Below, in pieces: positions 15,829 to 23,304 of a stretch of 34,178 bases of DNA; position 1 is the stretch's first letter; the number at the start of each line of letters is the position of its first letter. Both the position numbers and the translations under genes were made by a program. The notes beneath the pieces are model-generated. The model had not been told where the DNA came from. It did not search any database and saw only the letters and a program-made list of their open reading frames with translations. The stretch is from Victivallales bacterium (lineage in GTDB: Bacteria; Verrucomicrobiota; Lentisphaeria; Oligosphaerales; Oligosphaeraceae), in assembly GCA_017554445.1 (NCBI GenBank), contig JAFZIJ010000194.1, positions 1 through 34,178 on the forward strand. The letters are read 5' to 3'.

Positions 15829-16290
15829 TTACTTCTTTTTGACGGGAATGCATATCTCGCTTACATAATCTTGTGACGTGGGATCGCCGGGAAGATAATT
15901 CTCAATATCATAATCGGGAATCATTTCATATTCCGCTGTCGGAAGCCATTCTTTATTAATTCGTTCCCACATATTCTGAATCGCGTTCGGCATGGGGCCG
16001 ACACACTTAAAAATGGCCCATGTGTATTCCGGAATATGCAAGATTTCGAATCCTTCAGGAACGCCTTCTACATCGGATGCTTGACAGCCTATCCCATAAC
16101 GAAATTCATTCTTGTCTGTTTTCTTCTGGGCGCATACAGCCAGATAGGCGGGAATCTTCTTATATGCTTCATTTGCATAATATTCATCCCAGAACTCCGG
16201 GATTTCTCTTTCACTAGTTTCGGTATGAAAATCCCTTGCATGCACCAGCAAGTCCATTGTTTCCCATTTTTCAATCTTATATTTCATCAT
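15829..16290 (-). CDS. GyrI-like / AraC effector-binding domain protein
   Basis: A 153-residue stand-alone GyrI-like small-molecule binding domain, as found in SbmC/GyrI and at the C-terminus of AraC/MerR-type multidrug regulators. Family features are FHTETSEREIPEFWDEYY, the RYGIGCQASDVEGVPEGFEILHIPEYTWAIFKCVGPMP core with conserved Gly and Pro positions, MWERINKEWLPTAEYEM and DIENYLPGDP. There is no DNA-binding domain. AAGGAG precedes the twin ATGs at 16290/16287 by 5-8 nt. Its likely role is binding or hydrolysing a hydrophobic small molecule, by family analogy. Confidence 0.85.
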   Translation of the reverse strand: MMKYKIEKWETMDLLVHARDFHTETSEREIPEFWDEYYANEAYKKIPAYLAVCAQKKTDKNEFRYGIGCQASDVEGVPEGFEILHIPEYTWAIFKCVGPMPNAIQNMWERINKEWLPTAEYEMIPDYDIENYLPGDPTSQDYVSEICIPVKKK

Positions 16291-16358
16291 CTACTCTCCT
16301 TCAATTGTAATTTGAATGGTTTACCTAAACTTACACCTGAAAGCCATTTGGTTGTGTT

Positions 16359-17222
16359 TTATCCATTTGGGAAAGCATCGTGGTAAGAAACATCTGTATA
16401 TTTTCTCTTGAGTTCATTAAAAGCGTTTTCGTATTTTCTGATTTTTTCTTCGTTTCCAATATATTTAAGAAAAGGTTTTCTTTTTCCGACAACCCAACCC
16501 TCAGAGTCAGGTTTTTTATCTGTCGGGTATCCAGTATATGGTGTTATTGAACAACCCGACACTTCTGGATGGTTTGCAGCAATCCATGCAACCTGTTCGG
16601 TCGTGAATAAGTTCGTGGTAAAATCGAATGTTTCAAGATAAGGCATTGAATCCAAAAAAGATAAGTCTTGGTCCATAATGTTTTTCGCTGTACAAGAAAG
16701 ATGTCTAATTGGAGTACCTGCAAGTGGCATAAATGAATCGATTATCACTGTACTCCACATTTCATTTCCAATTCTGAAATCTTCAAGTTTCGGCGCAGTA
16801 TTGACAAGTTCGATATTCTTTATTCTTGAAAAGTCCATAACTGCCAATCCTGTTAAAGCATGATTGGCGCTCATATCCCAAAATTGCTCAATACGCTGAT
16901 TGAAGAAAAAATATAGATACTGAATATTTGGAAGTGTTCCAAGCAGTGACCAGTCTTCTATAAACTTGTTTTTGAAAAAACGGATTGCTTTAAATTGGTT
17001 GCCATAAGTGTTTATAAAATACTCGAAAGTATCTTGCCTGAGTCCTGAAATCATTACAGTATCTTCATTAGGATAATCTCTCAGCCTATCTATATCCGAA
17101 ATCCGGATTCTACCGCCACCAATATCCGGATTTTCTTCCTTAAGCCAAAGGCACGTATGCTGTTTTTTCTTCGGATCCCAATCAAAAGTATAATTGCAAA
17201 AAGATGTAAATGAAAACTCCAT
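16359..17222 (-). CDS. leucine-rich-repeat-like protein
   Basis: A 287-residue protein without a signal peptide. Segments such as LGTLPNIQYLYFFFNQRIEQFWDMS, HALTGLAVMDFSRIKNIEL, APKLEDFRIGN and LDSMPYLETFDFTTN follow a degenerate leucine-rich-repeat spacing, suggesting a short curved solenoid for protein binding. N- and C-terminal parts are non-repetitive. I start at the ATG at 17222 (AAGGA 11 nt upstream) and not at the longer 17261 frame, whose N-terminus looks like leader sequence. Function is not assignable. It is one of the more AT-rich genes here. Confidence 0.65.
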   Translation of the reverse strand: MEFSFTSFCNYTFDWDPKKKQHTCLWLKEENPDIGGGRIRISDIDRLRDYPNEDTVMISGLRQDTFEYFINTYGNQFKAIRFFKNKFIEDWSLLGTLPNIQYLYFFFNQRIEQFWDMSANHALTGLAVMDFSRIKNIELVNTAPKLEDFRIGNEMWSTVIIDSFMPLAGTPIRHLSCTAKNIMDQDLSFLDSMPYLETFDFTTNLFTTEQVAWIAANHPEVSGCSITPYTGYPTDKKPDSEGWVVGKRKPFLKYIGNEEKIRKYENAFNELKRKYTDVSYHDAFPNG

Positions 17223-17265
17223 TATGCATGTTTTCCTTATTATAACTAAGCGCACTTCCAAGGCC

Positions 17266-17366
17266 TTATCTTGAGATATTGCTCAATCTCTGTAAAAAGA
17301 CGACACTTTCAAAATGCGCCGTGCGGGGGAACATGTCGATAAACTGAAATTTGACGATGCAATCGT
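17266..17366 (-). pseudogene. detached C-terminus of an RlmD-like methyltransferase
   Basis: Directly after the stop of the GNAT gene the minus strand reads KFQFIDMFPRTAHFESVVFLQR followed by a short tail and TAA. The intact rlmD at 18622-19851 ends ALFDMFPRTAHFESVVLLQKR. Over 50 bp (17290-17339 against 18631-18680) the DNA matches at about 43 positions, and most differences are synonymous. This implies descent from a functional, diverged rlmD copy, not a recent local duplication. No start or upstream part remains. Confidence 0.85.
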
Positions 17367-17933
17367 TTAGTATATCTTTGCATAATCTTTTCTAAGCATA
17401 CCGTAAATGTTATAGTCACAATAGACCGAAACCATTTTGCCTTGTCGGATTGTCCCCTCTTTTATGAACCCACATCGCTCAAGAACCTTATTTGAAGCAA
17501 TATTCCTAACATCAGCACGCCCATTTAGCCGTTCAATTTCTGTATTTTCAAAAACGAACTTTACTACTTCCTTCAGTGCTTCTGTGGTAATTCCCATATT
17601 CCAATATTCAGGATGAATACGATACCCTATATCTCCCATCCTCGAATTCTGTATATCAAATACTGCAATCATACCGATCACTTTATTGGATTCTTTCAAT
17701 ACAATTCCCCAATCAAAATCAGGAGATGGTTTTCTTTTCACCCAAGGACGAGCGTCAATAAACATCAATTCCGGATTTTTCTCATTTTTACTAGCCTTTC
17801 GTCCCCAATAGGTATAAATATCATCTCTTGCCAACCATTCTTTCAAATCTGGTACATCTGCTTCGTTAAGAGTTCTAATAATCAGTCTATCTGTTTCAAG
17901 AACAGGCTTATCTATCTCGTAATCTTTTAACAT
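17367..17933 (-). CDS. GNAT acetyltransferase, RimJ/RimL-like
   Basis: A 188-residue GNAT acetyltransferase of the RimJ/RimL type. Seen are the ETDRLIIRTLNEADVPDL opening, FDWGIVLKESNKVIGMIAVFDI, then MGDIGYRIHPEYWNMGITTEALKEVV (acetyl-CoA loop with NMGITTEA) and RADVRNIASNKVLERCGFIKEGTIR. It could acetylate an N-terminal or small-molecule amine, and the substrate is unknown. A strong AAGGAGG precedes the ATG. With the GrpB gene 19 bp upstream it forms a two-gene unit enclosed between the detached RlmD tail and intact rlmD. Confidence 0.88.
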   Translation of the reverse strand: MLKDYEIDKPVLETDRLIIRTLNEADVPDLKEWLARDDIYTYWGRKASKNEKNPELMFIDARPWVKRKPSPDFDWGIVLKESNKVIGMIAVFDIQNSRMGDIGYRIHPEYWNMGITTEALKEVVKFVFENTEIERLNGRADVRNIASNKVLERCGFIKEGTIRQGKMVSVYCDYNIYGMLRKDYAKIY

Positions 17934-17952
17934 GGTACCTCCTTAGCCGCTG

Positions 17953-18519
17953 TCAATATCTTTTGCCATATAACATATGAGCTTTCTCAGTCCACTTATG
18001 TATGAAATCTGTTTTAGCAGTGGTATAAGCATATCTGTTATGCTCATATCTCTTCCACAATTCCAGTTTTAATGCTTCATATTCCTTTGCAATTTGTGGA
18101 TGCTCATTCAGATAGTCTCGAAAGTACAGTTCATCATTATCACCTGTATATCTAAGGTGAATATGGTAAACCTTATCCGCAAAGCCTTCTTTTGTATATC
18201 CTTTATTAAGCGAAATCCGTCTTTTTTCATCGGACATCTTGATAAAACCATTCTGTTCCAAAATGTGCGCGATTTCTTCCATGTCTGCTTTTTCAGAGAT
18301 CTCAACCATCACGTCAACAATGTTCTTGGCCCATATGCCCTGTATCGCTGTGCTTCCAATGTGACTGATTCTTTTAACAGGATAACCTGCCAAAAGGCCT
18401 GTAATGGTGGATTCTATCTCTTTGTAGTATTCGTTCCACTGATCATCGTGCTGAACAAGGAAGATGGGGAATAAATCCCACAATTCTTCCAACGTCATTT
18501 CCGACAGTTCTTTTTCCAT
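17953..18519 (-). CDS. GrpB family (UPF0157) nucleotidyltransferase-fold protein
   Basis: A 188-residue GrpB/UPF0157 protein. The diagnostic SHIGSTAIQGIWAKNIVDVMVEI segment matches the family's HxGSTAVPGLxAKPxIDIxV. YHIHLRYTGDNDELYFRDYLNEHPQIAKEYEALKLEL is the equally conserved second half (HL...FRDYLR...A..Y..LK). The fold is of the nucleotidyltransferase type, and the activity is unsettled in the family. The extra N-terminal ~28 residues are rich in Glu and Leu. I use the ATG at 18519; a TTG lies two codons upstream. Confidence 0.88.
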   Translation of the reverse strand: MEKELSEMTLEELWDLFPIFLVQHDDQWNEYYKEIESTITGLLAGYPVKRISHIGSTAIQGIWAKNIVDVMVEISEKADMEEIAHILEQNGFIKMSDEKRRISLNKGYTKEGFADKVYHIHLRYTGDNDELYFRDYLNEHPQIAKEYEALKLELWKRYEHNRYAYTTAKTDFIHKWTEKAHMLYGKRY

Positions 18520-18621
18520 AGTCAAGTTCTCTACAAACTCCGAATTTGCTAATAAATCTGAGTCGCATCTACTCTGTTCTATTAGTCTGAATTGCTGGTC
18601 ATTGTCATTTGTATTCTCGGC

Positions 18622-19851
18622 TCATCTTTTCTGTAAAAGAACTACCGATTCAAAATGCGCTGTGCGGGGGAACATGTCGAACAAGGCGCATTTTTCTGGC
18701 TTGTAGAGGCCGTCTGCACAAAGCAGTTTCAGATCACGGGCGAGCGTAGCGGGATTGCAAGAAACGTAGATTAGGTATTTCGGCGGACGGTCGCGCAGGG
18801 CGGAAATGGCTTTCGGCAAACAGCCCATGCGGGGCGGGTCGATGACGGCGACTGTTTGGTCTAAATCGATGTTGGCCAACGGGCCATCCTTCGCCGACAG
18901 AAAATCTTCCGCGGGGCCTTTCCATAGTTCTGTAATCAGACCAGCCTCCTGAAGAGCGAAATCCGCCGCGTTGACGGCGGGAACGTCGCTTTCGACGAGA
19001 GAGCGATGGCTGAACATCGGGCCGAGCTGCATCGTGAACGTTCCTGCGCCGCCGTAGATGTCGAGCAGATGGCCTTTTGCGGGAAGCGCTTCACACCATG
19101 ATTTCACGATTTGCAGAAGTCGTTCCGCCACAGGAGGATTCACCTGCCAGAAGCCGCCAACGGGAACACGGTACATTTTGTCGAGCAGTTTTTCTTTCAG
19201 CCATGAAAGCTTTTGCGAAGCCTGTCCAAAATAAAAACAGCAATCGCCATCCGTCGTGATGCGCAACGTCAACGGATATGGCTCTTTGCGTTTGGCGTTC
19301 TGTTTGCCCCATTCGCTGCGGATGGCCTTCGGCAGCATTTTGTTCAAGGCCTCCTGCGCCAACGGACAGCTTTTGACCATCATGAACGTCGTGTTGTCGC
19401 GTTCGAAATAGCCGTAGGGGACGTAGTAGCCAGTGGCTTCCAACGTCCGTTCGCCGGGCTCCAGACGCAATTTATTGCGATAGCCGTAATCCTGCGGCGC
19501 CGGATTGACGGATTCCAGTTCGGGGAACGTTTCGAATTTGCCGACGCGGCTCATCAGCGTCTTGAACTGTTTCGCCTTGCAGGCCACTTCCGTTTCATAA
19601 GTCAGGTGCTGATAGGAACATCCACCGCAACGACCATAGTAGCGGCAGAGCGGCGTCGCACGGCCTTGGCCGGCCGCCACGAACTTCCGCACGGCGCCGC
19701 GGCAGAAGGTGGCCTTCCGTTCCGTGATTTCAATCTCCACATCGTCGCCGACGGCTGTAAATGGCACGAACACGACCGATCCATCCGCCAGACGGCCGAC
19801 ACCGTCGCCGCCGTAGGCTATATCCATGATGATGACACGCGCATATTCCAT
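18622..19851 (-). CDS. rlmD: 23S rRNA (uracil-5-)-methyltransferase RlmD/TrmA family
   Basis: A 409-residue RNA m5U methyltransferase. An N-terminal TRAM domain (about 1-58) is followed by the iron-sulfur motif C69-x5-C75-x2-C78 (LCRYYGRCGGCSYQ), then the SAM-binding LLDIYGGAGTFT, the DPPRMGC motif and the catalytic cysteine in YVSCNPATLARDL (about C365). The C-terminal FPRTAHFESVVLL carries the catalytic Glu. The iron-sulfur cluster favours RlmD/RumA or an RlmCD-type enzyme over TrmA, but the exact target uridine cannot be told. AGGAAAG precedes the ATG. It is transcribed away from aroF, sharing an AT-rich promoter region of about 90 bp. It marks the edge of the GC-richer half. Confidence 0.9.
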   Translation of the reverse strand: MEYARVIIMDIAYGGDGVGRLADGSVVFVPFTAVGDDVEIEITERKATFCRGAVRKFVAAGQGRATPLCRYYGRCGGCSYQHLTYETEVACKAKQFKTLMSRVGKFETFPELESVNPAPQDYGYRNKLRLEPGERTLEATGYYVPYGYFERDNTTFMMVKSCPLAQEALNKMLPKAIRSEWGKQNAKRKEPYPLTLRITTDGDCCFYFGQASQKLSWLKEKLLDKMYRVPVGGFWQVNPPVAERLLQIVKSWCEALPAKGHLLDIYGGAGTFTMQLGPMFSHRSLVESDVPAVNAADFALQEAGLITELWKGPAEDFLSAKDGPLANIDLDQTVAVIDPPRMGCLPKAISALRDRPPKYLIYVSCNPATLARDLKLLCADGLYKPEKCALFDMFPRTAHFESVVLLQKR

Positions 19852-19944
19852 TGATTCTTTCCTGAAAACTGGCTGTAAGGTTTTCTATTTAAATTATAGT
19901 AATATATTATAATCTCTGAATAAATCTTCTCGCACGGTGAAAAC
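19852..19944. promoter_or_regulatory. divergent promoter region rlmD / aroF
   Basis: This 93-bp AT-rich gap separates the divergent rlmD and aroF genes. A TATAAT-like hexamer lies near 19907-19912 on the plus strand and TATAAT-like sequence also reads on the minus strand, but no matching -35 element is convincing on either. Promoter activity is inferred from gene orientation. Confidence 0.4.
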
Positions 19945-21015
19945 ATGCCATACGACTTCACTCCTATTCCCAAATGGGGCGTCCAGCTGACGTCCCGACA
20001 GCGCATGCTGATTGCAGGACCCTGTTCGGCCGAAACGGAAGAACAGCTTCTGGCGACGGCTCGCGCCCTGCCGAAGGAACAGATCGCCTTCCTGCGGGCG
20101 GGCGTGTGGAAACCGCGCACGCGGCCGGGCACGTTCGAAGGGGCGGGGGAGGCCGCGTTCGACTGGCTGGCCCATGCCAAGGCGGAAACAGGCCTGCCGT
20201 TCGCCGTGGAAGTCGCCAATGCCAAACATGTGGAAGTTGCTCTTGCCCATGGAGTTGACGCGATCTGGATTGGCGCGAGAACGACCGTTACGCCGTTCGC
20301 CGTGCAGGAGATAGCGGACGCCATCCACGGCGTCGATATTCCTGTTTTCGTGAAGAATCCCGTCAATCCGGATTTGGAGCTGTGGATTGGCGCGATTGAA
20401 CGGATTGCGCAGGCGGGCGTGAAACGCGTCGCCGCCATTTTGCGCGGCTGCAGCGGCATCGCTTCGGGCAAATACCGCAACGCGCCCGCATGGAATCTCG
20501 CCATTGAGCTGAAACGCCGTCTGCCGAGCCTCCCGTGTCTTTGCGATCCGTCCCATATCGCAGGCGACGCGACATTCGTCCAGGAAATCGCCCAGCAAGC
20601 TCTCAATCTTGACTTCCAAGGGCTTATGATTGAAACTCACATTGATCCGGCCGCCGCTCTGTCGGACAGCAAGCAGCAGCTCACGCCTGAACAGCTTCGC
20701 ATGCTCATGCAGACGCTTGTGCTGCGCGACCAGACATCCGAAAATCCAGAAGGCCAATTGAAATTGGACGAACTGCGGCTCGCCATTGACCAATTGGACG
20801 TCACCCTCCTGACGACGCTTGCCCATCGCATGCGCATCTCCCGTGAAATAGGCGACTTGAAGCGTGACAACAGCATCACCGTCCTCCAAACCTCCCGTTG
20901 GGAGAAAGTTCTGGCCAAAGCCATTGAACATGGCAAACAGCTCGGCCTCGGGGAGGATTTCGTGATGGACATCTTCAATCGCATCCATCTTGAATCCATC
21001 GCACAACAGCAATAG
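19945..21015 (+). CDS. aroF: bifunctional DAHP synthase / chorismate mutase
   Basis: A 356-residue fusion. Residues about 1-260 form a type I-beta DAHP synthase (KDO8P-synthase-like barrel), which condenses phosphoenolpyruvate and erythrose-4-phosphate in the first step of the shikimate pathway. Motifs are LIAGPCSAET, RAGVWKPRTRPGTFEG, VFVKNPVNPD, LRGCSGI and CDPSHIAGD. Residues about 268-356 are an AroQ-type chorismate mutase with LRLAIDQLDVTLLTTLAHRMRISREIGDLKR, which makes prephenate for Phe/Tyr. Such fusions are common in Bacteroidota and related groups, and the mutase half often serves allosteric control. No good Shine-Dalgarno is visible (only GGTGAAAAC before the ATG). holA starts 2 bp after its stop. 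Confidence 0.9.
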   Translation: MPYDFTPIPKWGVQLTSRQRMLIAGPCSAETEEQLLATARALPKEQIAFLRAGVWKPRTRPGTFEGAGEAAFDWLAHAKAETGLPFAVEVANAKHVEVALAHGVDAIWIGARTTVTPFAVQEIADAIHGVDIPVFVKNPVNPDLELWIGAIERIAQAGVKRVAAILRGCSGIASGKYRNAPAWNLAIELKRRLPSLPCLCDPSHIAGDATFVQEIAQQALNLDFQGLMIETHIDPAAALSDSKQQLTPEQLRMLMQTLVLRDQTSENPEGQLKLDELRLAIDQLDVTLLTTLAHRMRISREIGDLKRDNSITVLQTSRWEKVLAKAIEHGKQLGLGEDFVMDIFNRIHLESIAQQQ

Positions 21016-21017
21016 CA

Positions 21018-22133
21018 ATGGCCAATCTTTTTCTTATATCCGGAAACGACGAATCGCAGATCACGGCGCAGGCGGACAAAATTGTCCGCCAATACGCTGG
21101 CGACAATCCCGATCCGTTTGCGTATGATGTTTTCCAGGAAGGAGATGCGGGGGCGGATCCGTCTCTTGTCATCAACCTCCTGAAATCCGTCAAATCGCCG
21201 CCGTTTCTTGGCGGGAAGAAGACCGTCTGGCTGAAGCATTTCTCTGGTTTCGACGCGGAAGGCTCGAAGACGGGGCCGCTTGGCAAGGTGCTCAAGGAGC
21301 TTGCGGAAACGATCGCCAAAGGCGTTCCGGAGGACATCATCATTATCATGGACGGGCCGGGCATCGACAAGCGGAAGGCCCTCTACAAGGCCTGCATGGC
21401 CCATGGCGAAGTCATGCTTCTCACGAAGCCGGACAAGATGAACCGCAACTGGCAGGCGGAGATGACGGCGTGCATCCAGCAGGTAGCCAAGGAGAAAGGG
21501 CTGCAGCTGGACCGCAACGTCGTTGAATATCTCATCGACGTGCTTGGAACGGATACGGCCCGAATCGATTCCGAGCTGGAGAAGATCATCTGCTACAAGG
21601 GGGCGGACTCCACGCCGCCGACGTTGGAGGAAGTCCAGAAAGTCTGCGTAGGGCAGGGCGAGGAGTTCAACTGGGCCATGGGCAACGTGCTCGGGCAACG
21701 CAACTTGCAGGAATGCCTCCGCGTCATCGACGTCATTACGGAGCAGAGCAAGGATGAAGACCGCGCGGCCCGTTCACTGATTCTCAACGCCGCCACGTAT
21801 TTCCGTCAGGCCTTGCAGATCCGTCTGTTCATGGCCGTCAATAAAATCTCCAATCCAGTCTCCCTGAAACGGACATTGGAAGGCGCGAGCGACGACCAGA
21901 AACAGCAATGGGTGGGTGACGGGACGGAATTTGTCACGATGCATCCGTATCGTGTGCAAATGCTTGCGGAGCAAGCGGTTCGCTACACGCCACAGGAGAT
22001 CATCGAAGCCATCCGCACGCTACGGGACGCCCTCTGGCAGTGCATCTCATCATCCACCGCGCCGCGCGTCTCGCTGGAGAATGCATTACTTAAAATAATC
22101 GGAGTAGTACCGAGAACCAACAGCCGCCCGTAG
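21018..22133 (+). CDS. holA: DNA polymerase III delta subunit
   Basis: A 371-residue HolA, the clamp-loader subunit that opens the beta sliding clamp. Family marks are the N-terminal LFLISGNDESQI (where a degenerate P-loop would lie), EDIIIIMDGPGIDKRKALYKA (strand and turn matching the delta AAA+ domain I), the LDRNVVEYLIDVLGTDTARIDSELEKI lid segment and a helical collar domain with ARSLILNAATYFRQALQIR. The length is typical. It starts 2 bp after aroF, so expression is probably coupled to aromatic biosynthesis by position only. The C-terminal IGVVPRTNSRP runs into a repeat-like intergenic sequence and may be slightly extended. Confidence 0.88.
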   Translation: MANLFLISGNDESQITAQADKIVRQYAGDNPDPFAYDVFQEGDAGADPSLVINLLKSVKSPPFLGGKKTVWLKHFSGFDAEGSKTGPLGKVLKELAETIAKGVPEDIIIIMDGPGIDKRKALYKACMAHGEVMLLTKPDKMNRNWQAEMTACIQQVAKEKGLQLDRNVVEYLIDVLGTDTARIDSELEKIICYKGADSTPPTLEEVQKVCVGQGEEFNWAMGNVLGQRNLQECLRVIDVITEQSKDEDRAARSLILNAATYFRQALQIRLFMAVNKISNPVSLKRTLEGASDDQKQQWVGDGTEFVTMHPYRVQMLAEQAVRYTPQEIIEAIRTLRDALWQCISSSTAPRVSLENALLKIIGVVPRTNSRP

Positions 22134-22203
22134 GGCGTGACAATCGTAACCGCTTGCAAATGCGCTTCGCGCATGTAGCTGGCGGCACATAGGAAAACAC
22201 ATT

Positions 22204-22980
22204 ATGAAAAACGACTTTGAAAAAAATCTTGAGACACTGACGCTCCTGTCGGAGGCGCTGACCATGCAACGCACTCTGGAGGAAGGACTTGACCATATCA
22301 CCAGCATGACGTGCAGCCTCATGGAAACGGAACAGGCCGTCTTCCTGTTCCGTGACGAAGAGCGCAAGGAGCTTATCGTCAAATCCGTCGTCGGTATCGA
22401 CAGCCCCAACGTGAAAATCGGCCATCGCCTCTACGTGCCGCAACGGCTCCACAGCATCCTGTGGCTTTGTCGCTACATCCATCAGATCGGGCGGGTTGAC
22501 GCGGGCATCGATGGCATCACGTTTCCGATTATCATCAATCCGATCACCGTCAAAGGATCGCGCGTCGGCCTGCTCATTGCGGGCGGCCCGAAGGACAAGG
22601 ATACGGATTCGCCGTACGACGCCGTGCGCCGCAAGCTGTTCAATCTCATCTCGCCGTTTGCATCGCTAGTCATCGAGAACTCAAAGGTTTACGACTACCT
22701 TCGCCAAAGCGTCGTGCTGAATTCGAAGGAGCTCCGCCAGTCCGTCATCGCAGATGCGGGAGACAAACGCAACGAAGAAGAGCAGCTGATGATCAATTCT
22801 CTCAAGAATCCGATCAAAGTCGTCAACAAACTTGCCGAAACGTTCTTCATGCAGCTTGCGGAGACAGGCTTCACGGCCGGCCATATCACGTCGGCCGCCG
22901 CGCATATTCTCGACTGCATCACCAAATCCGAGATCGATCCGACGTCGGGCAAACTGACGTTCACGCCTTCCAACGATTAA
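22204..22980 (+). CDS. GAF-domain protein
   Basis: A 258-residue cytoplasmic protein with one GAF-type sensor domain. TLEEGLDHITSMTCSLMETEQAVFLFRDEERKELIV (about 22-57) is the opening of the fold, and ITFPIIINPITVKGSRVGLLIAGGPKDKDTDSPYD (about 100-134) with NLISPFASLVIENSKVYDYLR (to ~160) completes it. The last ~90 residues are helical and unclassified. GAF domains bind cyclic nucleotides or other small ligands. No kinase or diguanylate cyclase output domain is attached. The 70-bp gap after holA leaves co-transcription open. Confidence 0.75.
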   Translation: MKNDFEKNLETLTLLSEALTMQRTLEEGLDHITSMTCSLMETEQAVFLFRDEERKELIVKSVVGIDSPNVKIGHRLYVPQRLHSILWLCRYIHQIGRVDAGIDGITFPIIINPITVKGSRVGLLIAGGPKDKDTDSPYDAVRRKLFNLISPFASLVIENSKVYDYLRQSVVLNSKELRQSVIADAGDKRNEEEQLMINSLKNPIKVVNKLAETFFMQLAETGFTAGHITSAAAHILDCITKSEIDPTSGKLTFTPSND

Positions 22981-22987
22981 ATAGAAC

Positions 22988-23015
22988 CACGAATGGACAC
23001 GAATGGACACGAATG
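22988..23015. repeat. CACGAATGGA tandem repeat
   Basis: The 10-bp unit CACGAATGGA occurs 2.8 times in direct tandem, 8 bp after the GAF gene stop. Similar ACCACGAATGGACACGAATGG strings recur in intergenic DNA of several PVC-group genomes as far as I recall, but I cannot check this. Confidence 0.8.
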
Positions 23016-23058
23016 TTCATAATGAGTCCACTGAATACACGGAATAAACAGAAGCCTC

Positions 23059-23140
23059 GCAGACGTCGGCCATATTGCTGATGACATTATATGAAAATAT
23101 GATATGTTAATAAAAAATGATCAAATTGGCCTCCGTCTGC
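23059..23140. repeat. inverted repeats flanking AT-rich core
   Basis: GCAGACGTCGGCCA (23059-23072) is inverted as TGGCCTCCGTCTGC (23127-23140), matching at 12 of 14 positions, around a 54-bp core that is very AT-rich. The GC-rich ends and AT-rich centre resemble a small non-autonomous element, but no target duplication is visible. Confidence 0.5.
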
Positions 23141-23304
23141 TCGGCGGTTCGTCACGCTTCGCGCAAGCGGAAACAACGTCATGCGGAAGCTTGAAATTCA
23201 TAGTCAGTTGGCGCGGTCTGAATCCGCTTCGCGGGGAGTGGCGAGCCAATCAATGATTTTGAATCGTAACGTTTAACCTTTAACTTATTTACGGACAATT
23301 AATT

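Larger units (their letters stand above)
22981..23304. other. argH upstream region with repeats
   Basis: No gene is seen in this 324-bp gap. It carries a 10-bp tandem repeat (22988-23015), an inverted-repeat structure around an AT-rich core (23059-23140) and GC-rich, CTTCGCG-containing sequence from 23141 to 23250. The argH ribosome-binding site is weak (GGACAATTAATT before the ATG), and I find no convincing promoter. Confidence 0.6.

Noticed and set aside
527..18519. Chromosomal integron cassette array
   Set aside because: Gene content and shared orientation fit, but most gaps are 1-60 bp, too short for attC sites, and I see no GTTRRRY/RYYYAAC pairs forming attC hairpins and no integrase.
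19894..21018. 374-codon leftward open frame opposite aroF, and a similar one at 20637-21698 opposite aroF/holA
   Set aside because: The rightward genes have full family motifs. The antisense frames match nothing and have the composition expected of shadows.
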